A stretch of DNA of 64,000 nt from contig JANYJX010000012.1 in assembly GCA_025358355.1 (NCBI GenBank), positions 1-64,000 on the forward strand, in the 5' to 3' direction. The notes beneath the pieces were generated by a model. It saw nothing but the letters and a program-made list of their open reading frames with translations, had not been told where the DNA came from and searched no databases. Made by a program: the position numbers and the translations under genes. This document shows, piece by piece, positions 18,502 through 26,406 of the stretch. The stretch is from Actinomycetes bacterium. GTDB taxonomy: Bacteria > Actinomycetota > Thermoleophilia > Gaiellales > Gaiellaceae. The first letter of the stretch is position 1; every line of letters begins with the position of its first letter.

Positions 18502-19182
18502 TTATCCCTCGGAGTCGGGGTCGTCCGAGCCGGCGCCGTCGTCTGCTGCGGAAGCCTCGGACGCGGCCTCAGCAAGAGCAGCATCGGCTTCCTCCTCGGC
18601 TTCGGTGAGACCGCGAGGCGCCGTACAGGACACGATCACCGTCTCGTGCACATCGTCGAGGAACGTGACGCCCGCAATCGCGGCGATGTCCTCGAGCCGC
18701 AAGGTGCCGCCGATCTCGAGCCCGCCGAGATCGATCTCGATGTGCTCCGGAATGCCTCCGGGGAGTGCCTCGATATTGATCTCGCGGGTGACCTGCTGGA
18801 GCACGCCACCCTGCTTGACGCCGGGCGATTCGCCAACGAGGTGCACCGCGACCGAGGCCTGGATCGTCTGGTCGAGCCGAACCTCGTGAAAGTCGATGTG
18901 CGTGATGAAGCCTCTGACCGCGTGGCGTTGGTAGTCCTTGAGCACCGCGTGATGCGGAGTCGTCTGCCCGTCGAAGACGACGTCGACGATCGCGTGGAGT
19001 CCCGACGTGCCCGTCAGAGCAGCCCGCAGGTCGCGCTCACCGACCACGAGCGGGCGCGTGTGGCCCTTGCCGTAGAGCACGCCGGGGATGAGCCCTTCCT
19101 TGCGCAGCCGGCGGACGCGTCGCGAGCCGAGCGAGTCGGCATCGCGCTCTTTGACCTCCAGGCGAATTCTGTCTCCGGACAC
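18502..19182 (-). CDS. rplY: 50S ribosomal protein L25/Ctc
   Basis: The 226-aa protein is of the long CTC type. An N-terminal L25 5S-rRNA-binding domain (about 1-95; RLEVKERDADSLGSRRVRRLRKEG) is followed by the beta-rich TL5 domain (about 100-185, EALPGGIPEHIEIDLGGLEIG). A Glu/Ala-rich acidic tail of about 35 residues ends in DDPDSEG. It is placed directly before pth. Confidence 0.96.
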   Translation of the reverse strand: MSGDRIRLEVKERDADSLGSRRVRRLRKEGLIPGVLYGKGHTRPLVVGERDLRAALTGTSGLHAIVDVVFDGQTTPHHAVLKDYQRHAVRGFITHIDFHEVRLDQTIQASVAVHLVGESPGVKQGGVLQQVTREINIEALPGGIPEHIEIDLGGLEIGGTLRLEDIAAIAGVTFLDDVHETVIVSCTAPRGLTEAEEEADAALAEAASEASAADDGAGSDDPDSEG

Positions 19183-19272
19183 GGCGGCGAATAGTAGCGG
19201 AGACCAACTCGCCCGCCCTCAACAACCGCTGCAGCGACCTGTGCCGACCCGCGGCGACCGCCGGGGCGGCTG

Positions 19273-19725
19273 CTACTTGGTTGTGGTCTTGGTGCCGGGC
19301 GCGACCGGCGGAGCCGGGCATTTCACGCCTTTGCTGCTCTTGATCACGGCGCAGCTGTCGGCGATTTGCTTGTCGCCCTGGCGTGCGCGGAGCAGGCTGA
19401 GCACGTCACTCGCGACGCTGACGTAGTACGTCTGCCCGTCGGTGCTGACGTTGAGATCGACGGCGAGGCCGAGCGCGAGATCGTCGGCAAGCGCCGGCGA
19501 GATGACATCCGCGACATGCTCGGTGTAGCGGCTGTGCGCCGACTTGTAGGCCTGCTCGCCCTTGTCGATCAGGTTGAGCGCGGCCGTCGTCGTGGCCGCG
19601 CGAGTGCTCGCCGAGGTCGTCGACTTCTTCCCGTGCAGGATCTGCGGCAGGATCAGCACCGCGAATAACGCGAGCGCGATCAGTGGCAGAAACTTGCGAA
19701 TCTCGGGCGGCACGGGCGACACCAT
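19273..19725 (-). CDS. Membrane-anchored protein, function unknown
   Basis: The 150-aa product has a hydrophobic anchor near residues 11-29 (FLPLIALALFAVLILPQIL). A Thr/Ala/Ser linker and an extracytoplasmic domain of about 95 residues follow. The domain includes ALNLIDKGEQAYKSAHSRYTEH, resembling the pilin-like sequences that measure a chain, and ends in a Pro/Thr/Lys tail. Two Cys (SCAVIKSSKGVKCP) may form a disulfide. The start MVSPVPPEIRKF is chosen over the longer ORF because upstream codons lack a plausible signal. No function is assigned. Confidence 0.7.
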   Translation of the reverse strand: MVSPVPPEIRKFLPLIALALFAVLILPQILHGKKSTTSASTRAATTTAALNLIDKGEQAYKSAHSRYTEHVADVISPALADDLALGLAVDLNVSTDGQTYYVSVASDVLSLLRARQGDKQIADSCAVIKSSKGVKCPAPPVAPGTKTTTK

Positions 19726-19848
19726 AGACGCCAGAGGGTCACGGTGTCGATTCTTGTCGCTTGTCAGTTCCGTCGGCCCGCCATACAACGAGCTGGAGCT
19801 AACTTGGTCAGCGCGTCGTTCAGCCGCCGCATGAGCTTCCGGTGCCGT
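19726..19848. other. Intergenic region, no gene seen
   Basis: This 123-bp stretch lies between prs and the anchored protein gene. No tRNA, terminator-like hairpin with a T-run, or plausible coding frame was recognised. Confidence 0.4.
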
Positions 19849-20904
19849 CTAGAAGAGCTGGTTTTCGCCGCCGAAGATTGCTGAGACGGACTCGTCGGCG
19901 AAGACGTTCATGATCGTCTCGGCGAGCAACCCGGACACGGTCAGGATGGTCAGATTCGCTGGCTTGCGCAGCGGGTCGATCGGCACGGTGTCGGTGACGA
20001 CAATTCCCTCGACCTCCGCCTCCGCAAAACGTTCGAGCGCGTCGCCGGAGAAGACTCCATGGGTCGCGAAGACCCACACGGCGCGGGCACCCTGCTTGCG
20101 CAGCGCCTCGACGTTCGCGAGCAGCGTGCCGCCCGTCATGATCATGTCGTCGCCGACGATCGCGACCTTGTCGCGCACGCGGCCGGTGACCTCGCTCACC
20201 TCGACACGATCGTGCGCAGGGCGAGTCTTGTGGATGATCGCGAACTCGGCGTCGATCATCTCGGCGAAACGAACCGCCATCTTGGCGCGCCCCGCGTCGG
20301 GCGACACCGACACCACATCGGATCCGGTCAGCCCGAGATCGCGGAAGTGCTGGGCGAACAGCGGTAGCGCGGTCATGTGGTCGACGGGGATCGTGAAGAA
20401 ACCCTGGATCTGGCCGGCGTGGAGATCCATCGTCAGCACGCGATCGGCGCCGGCGAGCTGGAGCATGTCCGCGACGTACCTGGCCGAAATCGGCTCGCGC
20501 GGTTTCGCCTTGCGATCCTGCCGGGCGTACGGGAAGAGCGGCGCGACCGCCGTGATCCGCTTCGCCGAGGCGAGCTTGGCGGCCTGGATCATGAACACCA
20601 GCTCCATCAGGTTCCGGTCGACGGGGAGGCAGCCGGTCTGGACGACGAACACGTCAGCGCCGCGGATCGACTCGCAGTAGCGGACATACGTCTCGTCGTT
20701 CGCGAAGGTCGCGAGCTCGATCTCGCCGAGCTCGATGCCGATCCGCTCGGCGATCTTCTCCGCAAGCTCCGGGTGGGAGCGGCCCGAGAAGACCATCAGC
20801 CGCTTCTGCGGCGTCAGCGGCATCGCGTGACCTGTGGTCACGCCGACCTCCGGGATCGTCGGATCGATGCCGGGCAACGTCTGCTCAATCGTCGCGCTTT
20901 CCAC
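19849..20904 (-). CDS. prs: Ribose-phosphate pyrophosphokinase
   Basis: The 351-aa enzyme makes PRPP from ribose-5-phosphate and ATP. It shows LMVFSGRSHPELAEKIA, FANDETYVRYCESIRGADVFVVQ, YARQDRKAKPREPISAR, the metal loop DLHAGQIQGFF, and the PRPP-binding VAIVGDDMIMTGGTL. The start matters: a perfect AAGGAGG lies six bases before a GTG that overlaps the glmU end. This adds about 27 residues to the usual N-terminus, while the internal ATG at MPLTPQKR has no clear ribosome-binding site. It follows glmU, the common glmU-prs pairing. Confidence 0.96.
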   Translation of the reverse strand: MESATIEQTLPGIDPTIPEVGVTTGHAMPLTPQKRLMVFSGRSHPELAEKIAERIGIELGEIELATFANDETYVRYCESIRGADVFVVQTGCLPVDRNLMELVFMIQAAKLASAKRITAVAPLFPYARQDRKAKPREPISARYVADMLQLAGADRVLTMDLHAGQIQGFFTIPVDHMTALPLFAQHFRDLGLTGSDVVSVSPDAGRAKMAVRFAEMIDAEFAIIHKTRPAHDRVEVSEVTGRVRDKVAIVGDDMIMTGGTLLANVEALRKQGARAVWVFATHGVFSGDALERFAEAEVEGIVVTDTVPIDPLRKPANLTILTVSGLLAETIMNVFADESVSAIFGGENQLF

Positions 20905-22210
20905 CACGCCCCTCCTTGTTGACCTGTCGACTGCGCGCGACGGCGAGCGCGTTCGGGGGAACATCTTCGGTGATCACTGAGCCGGCTGCTGTCCATGCGT
21001 CATCGCCGATCGTGACGGGGGCGACGAATGCATTGTCGACGCCGGTCCTGACGTTGCGGCCGATCGTCGTGCGGCCCTTCCCACGGCCGGGCTGATGCGG
21101 GAAGTTCACGGTGATATTGCCGGCAGCGATATTCGTGTCCTCTCCGATGTCCGCGTCACCGATGTACGACAGATGCGGCACTTTCGAGCGTGCTCCGACC
21201 CGGGAGTTCTTCATCTCGACAAACGTTCCGGCCTTCGCGCCTGCCTCGAGCACCGTCCCCGGGCGAAGGTAACAAAACGGGCCGACGAGAGCACCCTGAC
21301 CGACATGCGCGTCGACGAGCACGGCATGCGGCCCGACCTCGGCGCCAGCCTCGACGCGGGTCGTACCGCGCAGGACAGTGAACGGATGGATCACCGTGTC
21401 GGCCTCCAGCTCAACCGACGGCTCGATCCAGGTCGTGGCCGGATCGACCACGGCGACACCGGCGAGCATGTGCTCTCGGTTGATGCGCTCGCGTAGCACT
21501 GCGGCCGCGGCGGCGAGCTCGACCCGTGTGTTCACGCCTTCGGTCTCGCGCGGGTCGGGCGCGACGTAAGCGGCAACGCGCTGACCGGCATCCACCAGAG
21601 CGCGCACAGCGTCCGTCAGGTACAGCTCGCCCTGCGCGTTGTGCGGCGACAGGCGATCGAGCGCGGGCCAAAGGTGCGCACCGTTGAAGACGTAGATCGA
21701 GGAGTTCGCTTCGCCGATCTCGAGCTCGGCGGGAGTCGCATCGGCCGCTTCGACGATCGCCTTCAAACTCCCGTCCTCGCCACGAACGACCCGGCCGTAG
21801 CTCTTGATGTCGTCCGGGATGAACGAGAGAACGGTTGCCGCGGCGCCGGCGGCGTGGTGCGCTGCGACAAGGTCACGAAGGAGTGCGGAGGTGAGCAATG
21901 GCGTGTCGCCGGAAAGAACGAGAACCTCAGCTGCCGCGTCATCCTGCAGAGCCACGCGCGCGCTCCTGACGGCATCTCCGGTCCCACGGGGCTGCTCCTG
22001 CACCGCGATCTCGAACTCGCCGAACTGATCGGCAGAGGTCGGCGAAACGACGACGACGAGCCGGGCGGGCGACAGCGGGCGGGCGGCTTCGAGCACCCAG
22101 TCGACCATCCGCCGACCGAGAATCGGGTGCAGGTGCTTGGGCATCGCCGACTTCATCCGCGTCCCTTGACCGGCGGCCATGACGACTGCTGCAAGCGATC
22201 TCTCGGTCAC
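20885..22210 (-). CDS. glmU: Bifunctional UDP-GlcNAc pyrophosphorylase/GlcN-1-P acetyltransferase
   Basis: The 441-aa cytoplasmic enzyme makes UDP-GlcNAc for peptidoglycan. The N-terminal uridylyltransferase half (about 1-225) has VVMAAGQGTRMKSAMPKHLH and the signature SGDTPLL. The C-terminal left-handed beta-helix acetyltransferase half shows FVEMKNSRVGARSKVPHLSYIGDADIG and NITVNFPHQPGRGKGRTTIG. The tail is short. It is followed by prs with a 20-bp overlap. Confidence 0.97.
   Translation of the reverse strand: MTERSLAAVVMAAGQGTRMKSAMPKHLHPILGRRMVDWVLEAARPLSPARLVVVVSPTSADQFGEFEIAVQEQPRGTGDAVRSARVALQDDAAAEVLVLSGDTPLLTSALLRDLVAAHHAAGAAATVLSFIPDDIKSYGRVVRGEDGSLKAIVEAADATPAELEIGEANSSIYVFNGAHLWPALDRLSPHNAQGELYLTDAVRALVDAGQRVAAYVAPDPRETEGVNTRVELAAAAAVLRERINREHMLAGVAVVDPATTWIEPSVELEADTVIHPFTVLRGTTRVEAGAEVGPHAVLVDAHVGQGALVGPFCYLRPGTVLEAGAKAGTFVEMKNSRVGARSKVPHLSYIGDADIGEDTNIAAGNITVNFPHQPGRGKGRTTIGRNVRTGVDNAFVAPVTIGDDAWTAAGSVITEDVPPNALAVARSRQVNKEGRGGKRDD
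20911..20917 (-). promoter_or_regulatory. Strong Shine-Dalgarno deciding the prs start
   Basis: AAGGAGG on the minus strand sits six bases before the GTG at 20904, inside the end of glmU. It supports translation of prs from the longer start rather than the internal ATG at 20823. Confidence 0.65.
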
Positions 22211-22235
22211 GGTTGCTGGCCCGGCGGTGTCGGAA

Positions 22236-22309
22236 TGGCTGGGGCGCCAGGATTCGAACCTGGGATCACGGGACCAAAACCCGTTGCCTTACCACTTGGC
22301 CACGCCCCA
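22236..22309 (-). tRNA. tRNA-Gln (anticodon TTG)
   Basis: The minus strand folds as a full cloverleaf. The acceptor stem is TGGGGCG/CGCCCCA, the anticodon arm is ACGGG-TTTTGGT-CCCGT with anticodon TTG at loop positions 34-36, and the T arm contains GGTTCGAATCC. A CCA end is encoded after the discriminator G. It lies 25 bp upstream of the glmU start on the same strand. Confidence 0.95.
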
Positions 22310-22311
22310 CT

Positions 22312-22506
22312 GAAAGTCGTCGTGCCGGCCGTTCGTCGATTGTCGCTCGTGCCGCGTGGCAATACGCGCCGACATGCCGTGACCGACCACGGTCTCATCG
22401 TAACCGACGATCCGCCGTCGTCCCGTGTAGAGGACGAGGCTTGCCTCGCCCTCTACCGCGAGCAGGCAGCTGGAATCGTCTGGCTGCACGTCGTCCCGTC
22501 CTCTGG
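22312..22506. other. Gap between tRNA-Gln and ispE
   Basis: This region of about 195 bp has no convincing gene. The 66-aa track ORF here runs into the tRNA. It contains the hairpin listed separately at 22427-22456 and presumably the tRNA promoter, for which no clear -10 was found. Confidence 0.4.
22427..22456 (-). terminator. Hairpin downstream of ispE, possible terminator
   Basis: GTAGAGG-a-CGAGG-cttg-CCTCG-c-CCTCTAC forms a 13-position stem with one mismatch and a 4-nt loop, about 50 bp after the ispE stop. There is no T-run after it on the minus strand, so it may be a T-less terminator or an RNA-stabilising end. Confidence 0.4.
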
Positions 22507-23313
22507 CTACGAGACCGGTGACGCGATGATGGTTGTGCCAATGTCGCCGAGCTCTCTCGCTGCAACGGTGGCGGCTGCTTGCTCCTCGAACAGGCCGTAG
22601 ACAGTTGGACCCGCGCCGCTGACATCTGCCCGGAAGGCGCCGAGCCGCTTGAGCTGATCCGCGATGGGCGAGGACGCTAGGTCGTTCGGCGGCAGGAGGG
22701 CGAGATCGCGCGCGTGGGAGATCTCGGCGAGCACGGCGAGGAGCGCCTCGCGACGCTCGACGAAGCCGCGCTCGCCTCGTCGGTCGTCGAACTCCCGATA
22801 CACGGCCGCTGTCGACTCCTTCTCGACGCCGTGCGGCACGACGAGAACGACCGTGTAGTCCTGTGGCAGCCTCAGCGGCGCAAGCTCCGACCCGTCACCC
22901 GAGCCGAGTTGCGGCCCTTCGGCCAGGAAGAACGGCACGTCGGCGCCGAGCTGGGCGGCCAGCGCGTGAAGATCGTGTGTCGCGAGCGGACGCGGCAAGG
23001 TCGCGTTCGCAAGGCGAAGCGCAGCCGCCGCGTCCGAGCTGCCACCGCCGAGGCCGGCTGCGACCGGGATCCGCTTCGCGATGGTCGCCAGCCACGTTGG
23101 CTCTGCGTCGGCACGATCGGCTAGCGCGACGAGCGAATCGCGCACGAGTGTGTCCTCGGGGAAGCCTTCGACGGTGATGCTGGCCGCTGGCTCGAGGGAG
23201 ACGCGATCGGCGAGATCCAGCCGCTGCATCACCGTCAGCACCTCGTGCTTCCCGCCGCTGCGGAGCGGCCCGACAACGAGTGCGAGGTTGATCTTGGCGT
23301 GCGCTTCGATCAC
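22507..23313 (-). CDS. ispE: 4-diphosphocytidyl-2-C-methyl-D-erythritol kinase
   Basis: The 268-aa GHMP kinase of the MEP isoprenoid pathway phosphorylates CDP-ME. It has an N-terminal AHAKINLALVVGPLRSGGKHEV, the ATP-binding glycine/serine loop PVAAGLGGGSSDAAAALRLA, and C-terminal VSGAGPTVYGLF. The start is within the rsmA end (overlap of four bases), as in the common rsmA-ispE pairing. Confidence 0.95.
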   Translation of the reverse strand: MIEAHAKINLALVVGPLRSGGKHEVLTVMQRLDLADRVSLEPAASITVEGFPEDTLVRDSLVALADRADAEPTWLATIAKRIPVAAGLGGGSSDAAAALRLANATLPRPLATHDLHALAAQLGADVPFFLAEGPQLGSGDGSELAPLRLPQDYTVVLVVPHGVEKESTAAVYREFDDRRGERGFVERREALLAVLAEISHARDLALLPPNDLASSPIADQLKRLGAFRADVSGAGPTVYGLFEEQAAATVAARELGDIGTTIIASPVS

Positions 23314-24086
23314 AGCAGCGCCGCCGTGAGATCGACGAACTCTGGCGGCTGAAGCGCTTCGGCACGGCTGTCAGCCCGTCGACCGATCGCCGCGAGCGCC
23401 GCGACCGCCTCCTCGCGCTCGGCGACGCCGGCGAGCTGGAGCGAGTTCGCGAGCGTCTTGCGGCGATGCGAGAACGCACCCTCGACGACGCGCTTGATCT
23501 CGGCGAACTCGGGCGGCAGTTTGCGGCGGCGGAAAGCGAGCAGCGCGGAGTCGACGTTCGGCTGCGGCCGGAAGACGGTGCGCGCGACGGCGTGGAGCCC
23601 GGTTCGCTCTGCAGCCAGTTGGATGAGCACCGAGACGGAACCGTACGCCTTGGTTCCAGGCGATGCGAAGAAGCGGTCGGCGACCTCCCGTTGCAGCATC
23701 ACGCACCAGAAGTCGATCGCGGGCAAGCCGGTAAGGCTTTCGGCGATCAGGGGCGTCGCGATGTTGTACGGGAGGTTCGCGACGAGCTTGCGTGGCGTCG
23801 GGTCGAGCGCTGTGAGGTCGAGGCGTAGCGCGTCCCCGAACAGAAGCTGCACGTTCTCGCGAGCGCCGACGGCTTCGGCGAGCTGCGGCTCGAGGTCGCG
23901 GTCGACCTCGACTGCGTGGACGAGCTTGACGCGATCTGCGAGGAAGGTCGTCAATACCCCGAGTCCCGGCCCGATCTCGAGGACGATGTCGTCGGGTTCT
24001 AGCTCGGCCAGCCGACCGATCACGCCGAGGATGTTTGGGTCGGCGAGGAAGTGCTGGCCGAAGGCTTTCTTCGCTGCGGTGGTCAC
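23310..24086 (-). CDS. rsmA: 16S rRNA (adenine1518/1519-N6)-dimethyltransferase
   Basis: The 258-aa enzyme dimethylates two adenines in the 3' hairpin of 16S rRNA. It has KKAFGQHFLADPNIL, the SAM motif LEIGPGLGVLTTFLA, HAVEVDRDL, the catalytic NLPYNIATPLI, and FRPQPNVDSALLAF. The GTG giving TTAAKKAFGQ is preferred because the longer track ORF runs through tatD. tatD ends 10 bp upstream. Confidence 0.96.
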   Translation of the reverse strand: MTTAAKKAFGQHFLADPNILGVIGRLAELEPDDIVLEIGPGLGVLTTFLADRVKLVHAVEVDRDLEPQLAEAVGARENVQLLFGDALRLDLTALDPTPRKLVANLPYNIATPLIAESLTGLPAIDFWCVMLQREVADRFFASPGTKAYGSVSVLIQLAAERTGLHAVARTVFRPQPNVDSALLAFRRRKLPPEFAEIKRVVEGAFSHRRKTLANSLQLAGVAEREEAVAALAAIGRRADSRAEALQPPEFVDLTAALL

Positions 24087-24096
24087 GAGTCGACGG

Positions 24097-24852
24097 TCAC
24101 GGGCCGTCGGTACCGAGCCCGAATGCGACGGTGGCGTTCCGGTCGATCTGAGCCACGAGTGCGGCGGGTTCCTCGCCTCGTGCCGCGGCCAGGACGTCGA
24201 GAGTGTGGACGATGTTGGTCGGCTCGTTCGGCCGGCCGCGGACGGGCTGTGGCGCAAGGTACGGGCTGTCGGTCTCGACGAGGATCCGGTCGACCGGGAC
24301 GAGCGCGGCGGCGTCCCGCAGCTCGCCCGCTTTCGGATAGGTGACGTTCCCGGCAAACGAGACGTAGTAGCCGCGATCGAGGGCGGCTGGCAGCAGATCG
24401 GGCGACGAGAAGCAGTGCAGGATCACTGTCCCGCCGAAACTAGCGAGCGCGTCGGCCGTGGCGGCGCTGGCGTCGCGGCTGTGGATCACGATCGGTTTCC
24501 CGAGCTCCGCCGCGAGCGCAATCTGAGCGTCGAACAGCGCGCGTTGCTCGTCGGGTGTGGCGTAGTGGTGGTAGTTGTCGAGCCCCGTCTCGCCGACGGC
24601 GACCGCCTTCGGATGGCTGAGCATGTCCCTGAGCTCGTCTGCTCGCGTCGCCTCTTCCGACCCTGCCTGGTGCGGATCGATCCCGAGCGCTGCATAGACC
24701 CCATCGTGTTGCTCGGCGATCGCAAGCGCCGCGCGGCAGGAGTCGATCCCGGTTCCGATCGTCACGATCCGAGTCACACCCGCGGTCTTCGCACGGGCGA
24801 CGACGGCGGCCGGGTCGTTGCACCCATCGAGGTGCGCGTGGGTGTCGATCAT
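24097..24852 (-). CDS. tatD: TatD-family metal-dependent hydrolase
   Basis: The 251-aa TIM-barrel hydrolase has the family metal motifs IDTHAHLD, GETGLDNYHH, PIVIHSRDA, ILHCFS and VETDSPYLAPQPVRG. Relatives act as 3'-5' exonucleases or D-aminoacyl hydrolases. The placement metG-tatD-rsmA-ispE is the classical order seen in many bacteria. Confidence 0.95.
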   Translation of the reverse strand: MIDTHAHLDGCNDPAAVVARAKTAGVTRIVTIGTGIDSCRAALAIAEQHDGVYAALGIDPHQAGSEEATRADELRDMLSHPKAVAVGETGLDNYHHYATPDEQRALFDAQIALAAELGKPIVIHSRDASAATADALASFGGTVILHCFSSPDLLPAALDRGYYVSFAGNVTYPKAGELRDAAALVPVDRILVETDSPYLAPQPVRGRPNEPTNIVHTLDVLAAARGEEPAALVAQIDRNATVAFGLGTDGP

Positions 24853-24876
24853 TGTGTTCCGATCACGCCACGTCGA

Positions 24877-26406
24877 TCAGACGGCGGCGGTGGGCGCTTC
24901 GAGCCGAGGGAAGAGCGGCGCAGCCGCCTCGATGCCCGTGACCTCGACAGTTCGTCCGTATGCGACGTTCTCCCACCCGACGTCGTCTGGCTGCCCGAGT
25001 GCGGCGAGAATCCGATCGGCGGTCGGCGGGATGTACGCGGCCAGGGCGACCGCGACCACACGAATCCCGTCGGCGAGGTCGTAGAGGACGCGATCGAGCT
25101 CATCGGCGCGCGACTCATCCTTTGCGAGTTGCCACGGCGCCGACACCTCGACGTGGCGGTTCAGGAAGCGGACGACCTCCCAGACGCGCTCAAGCGCGCC
25201 CGTGATGTCGAACACGTCGAGCCGCGCAGCGACATCAGCCGCGAGCGGATCGAGGACAGCCTTCAACTCGGAGTCCGCGGCCGGCACCGCGCGGAGAGAG
25301 CCGTCGCGATAGCGAGCGATCATGGCTGTCGTGCGCGACACGAGGTTGCCGAGGTCGTTCCCGAGCTCCCGTTCGTACCGCTCGTGAAGGCTCGCGACCG
25401 ACGCGGAGCCGTCTTGCCCAAACGACACAGCACGCGCACACCAAAAGCGAACCGGGTCGGGCCCGTACACGTCGACAAGATCGAGCGGCTCGAGGACGTT
25501 CCCGAGCGACTTCGAGATCTTCTTGTCGTCGAGCAGCAAGTAGCCGTGCACGAACAGCTGTTGCGGCACCTCGTAGCCGGCAGCGAGGAGCATCGCAGGC
25601 CAGTAGACGCAGTGGAAGCGCAGGATGTCTTTGGCCAGAAGGTGGCGAACGCTCGGCCAATAGCGATCGCGGAGGTCCTCGCCCGGGCGCGCATACGTGA
25701 GTGCGCTCAGGTAGTTGACGAGCGCATCGGCCCAAACGTAGGCGACCTGATCTGGATCCCAGGGGATCGGGATGCCCCATGGCTGGCCCGACCGACTGAT
25801 CGAGAAATCCTGTAGGCCACCCTCGATGAAGCTCCGCGCCTCGTTGTAGCGGAACCCCGGCAGAACGAAATCGGGCCGAGCCTTGTAGAGGTCGAGCAGG
25901 GGTTTCTGGTAGGCAGAGAGCCGGAAGAACCAGTTCTTCTCCTCGATCCACTCGGGCTCGACTCCGTGGTCGGGGCACCTGCCGTCGGCAAGCTCCGCCT
26001 CCGTCTTGAATGCCTCGCACCCGACGCAGTAGAGACCGGAATAGACGTCTTGGTAGATGTCGTCGCGGCCGTTGTCACGGATCCGCTGGAGGAAGTCCTG
26101 GACGAATACCTTGTGGCCGTCATCGGTCGTTCGAAGGAAGAAGTCGTTCGAGACGCCGAGCCGAGCCGGAAGCTCGCGCCACACAATGGCGATCCGGTCG
26201 GCGTATTCCTTGGGCTCGAGCCCCTGCTCGGCGGCCACGCGCGCCACTTTCGACGCATGCTCGTCGACCCCGGTCAGAAAGAAGGTGTCGACTCCACGCT
26301 GGCGCTGATGCCGGACGAGGATGTCGGCCGCGATCGTCGTGTACGCGTGCCCAATGTGGGGCGTCGAGTTCACGTAGTAGATCGGCGTCGTCAGGTAGTA
26401 GCTCAT
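24877..26406 (-). CDS. metG: Methionyl-tRNA synthetase
   Basis: The 509-aa class I synthetase charges tRNA-Met. It has the HIGH motif as STPHIGHAYT near residue 16 and the KMSKS equivalent as KKISKSLGN (about 300). A zinc knuckle insertion includes YCVGCEAFKTEAELADGRCP. The anticodon-binding domain (DITGALERVWEVVRFLNRHVE) ends the protein. The ATG at SYYLTTPIYYVNS is chosen over the longer track start by alignment to the family. A -10-like TACAAT sits 8 nt before it, and the overlapping M23 frame upstream is probably an artefact of a lost stop. Confidence 0.96.
   Translation of the reverse strand: MSYYLTTPIYYVNSTPHIGHAYTTIAADILVRHQRQRGVDTFFLTGVDEHASKVARVAAEQGLEPKEYADRIAIVWRELPARLGVSNDFFLRTTDDGHKVFVQDFLQRIRDNGRDDIYQDVYSGLYCVGCEAFKTEAELADGRCPDHGVEPEWIEEKNWFFRLSAYQKPLLDLYKARPDFVLPGFRYNEARSFIEGGLQDFSISRSGQPWGIPIPWDPDQVAYVWADALVNYLSALTYARPGEDLRDRYWPSVRHLLAKDILRFHCVYWPAMLLAAGYEVPQQLFVHGYLLLDDKKISKSLGNVLEPLDLVDVYGPDPVRFWCARAVSFGQDGSASVASLHERYERELGNDLGNLVSRTTAMIARYRDGSLRAVPAADSELKAVLDPLAADVAARLDVFDITGALERVWEVVRFLNRHVEVSAPWQLAKDESRADELDRVLYDLADGIRVVAVALAAYIPPTADRILAALGQPDDVGWENVAYGRTVEVTGIEAAAPLFPRLEAPTAAV

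Noticed and set aside
23458-25815. 785-aa plus ORF over rsmA, tatD and metG
   Set aside because: Very long antisense frame, but all three minus-strand genes show full family motifs. Long antisense ORFs are common in DNA of this composition.
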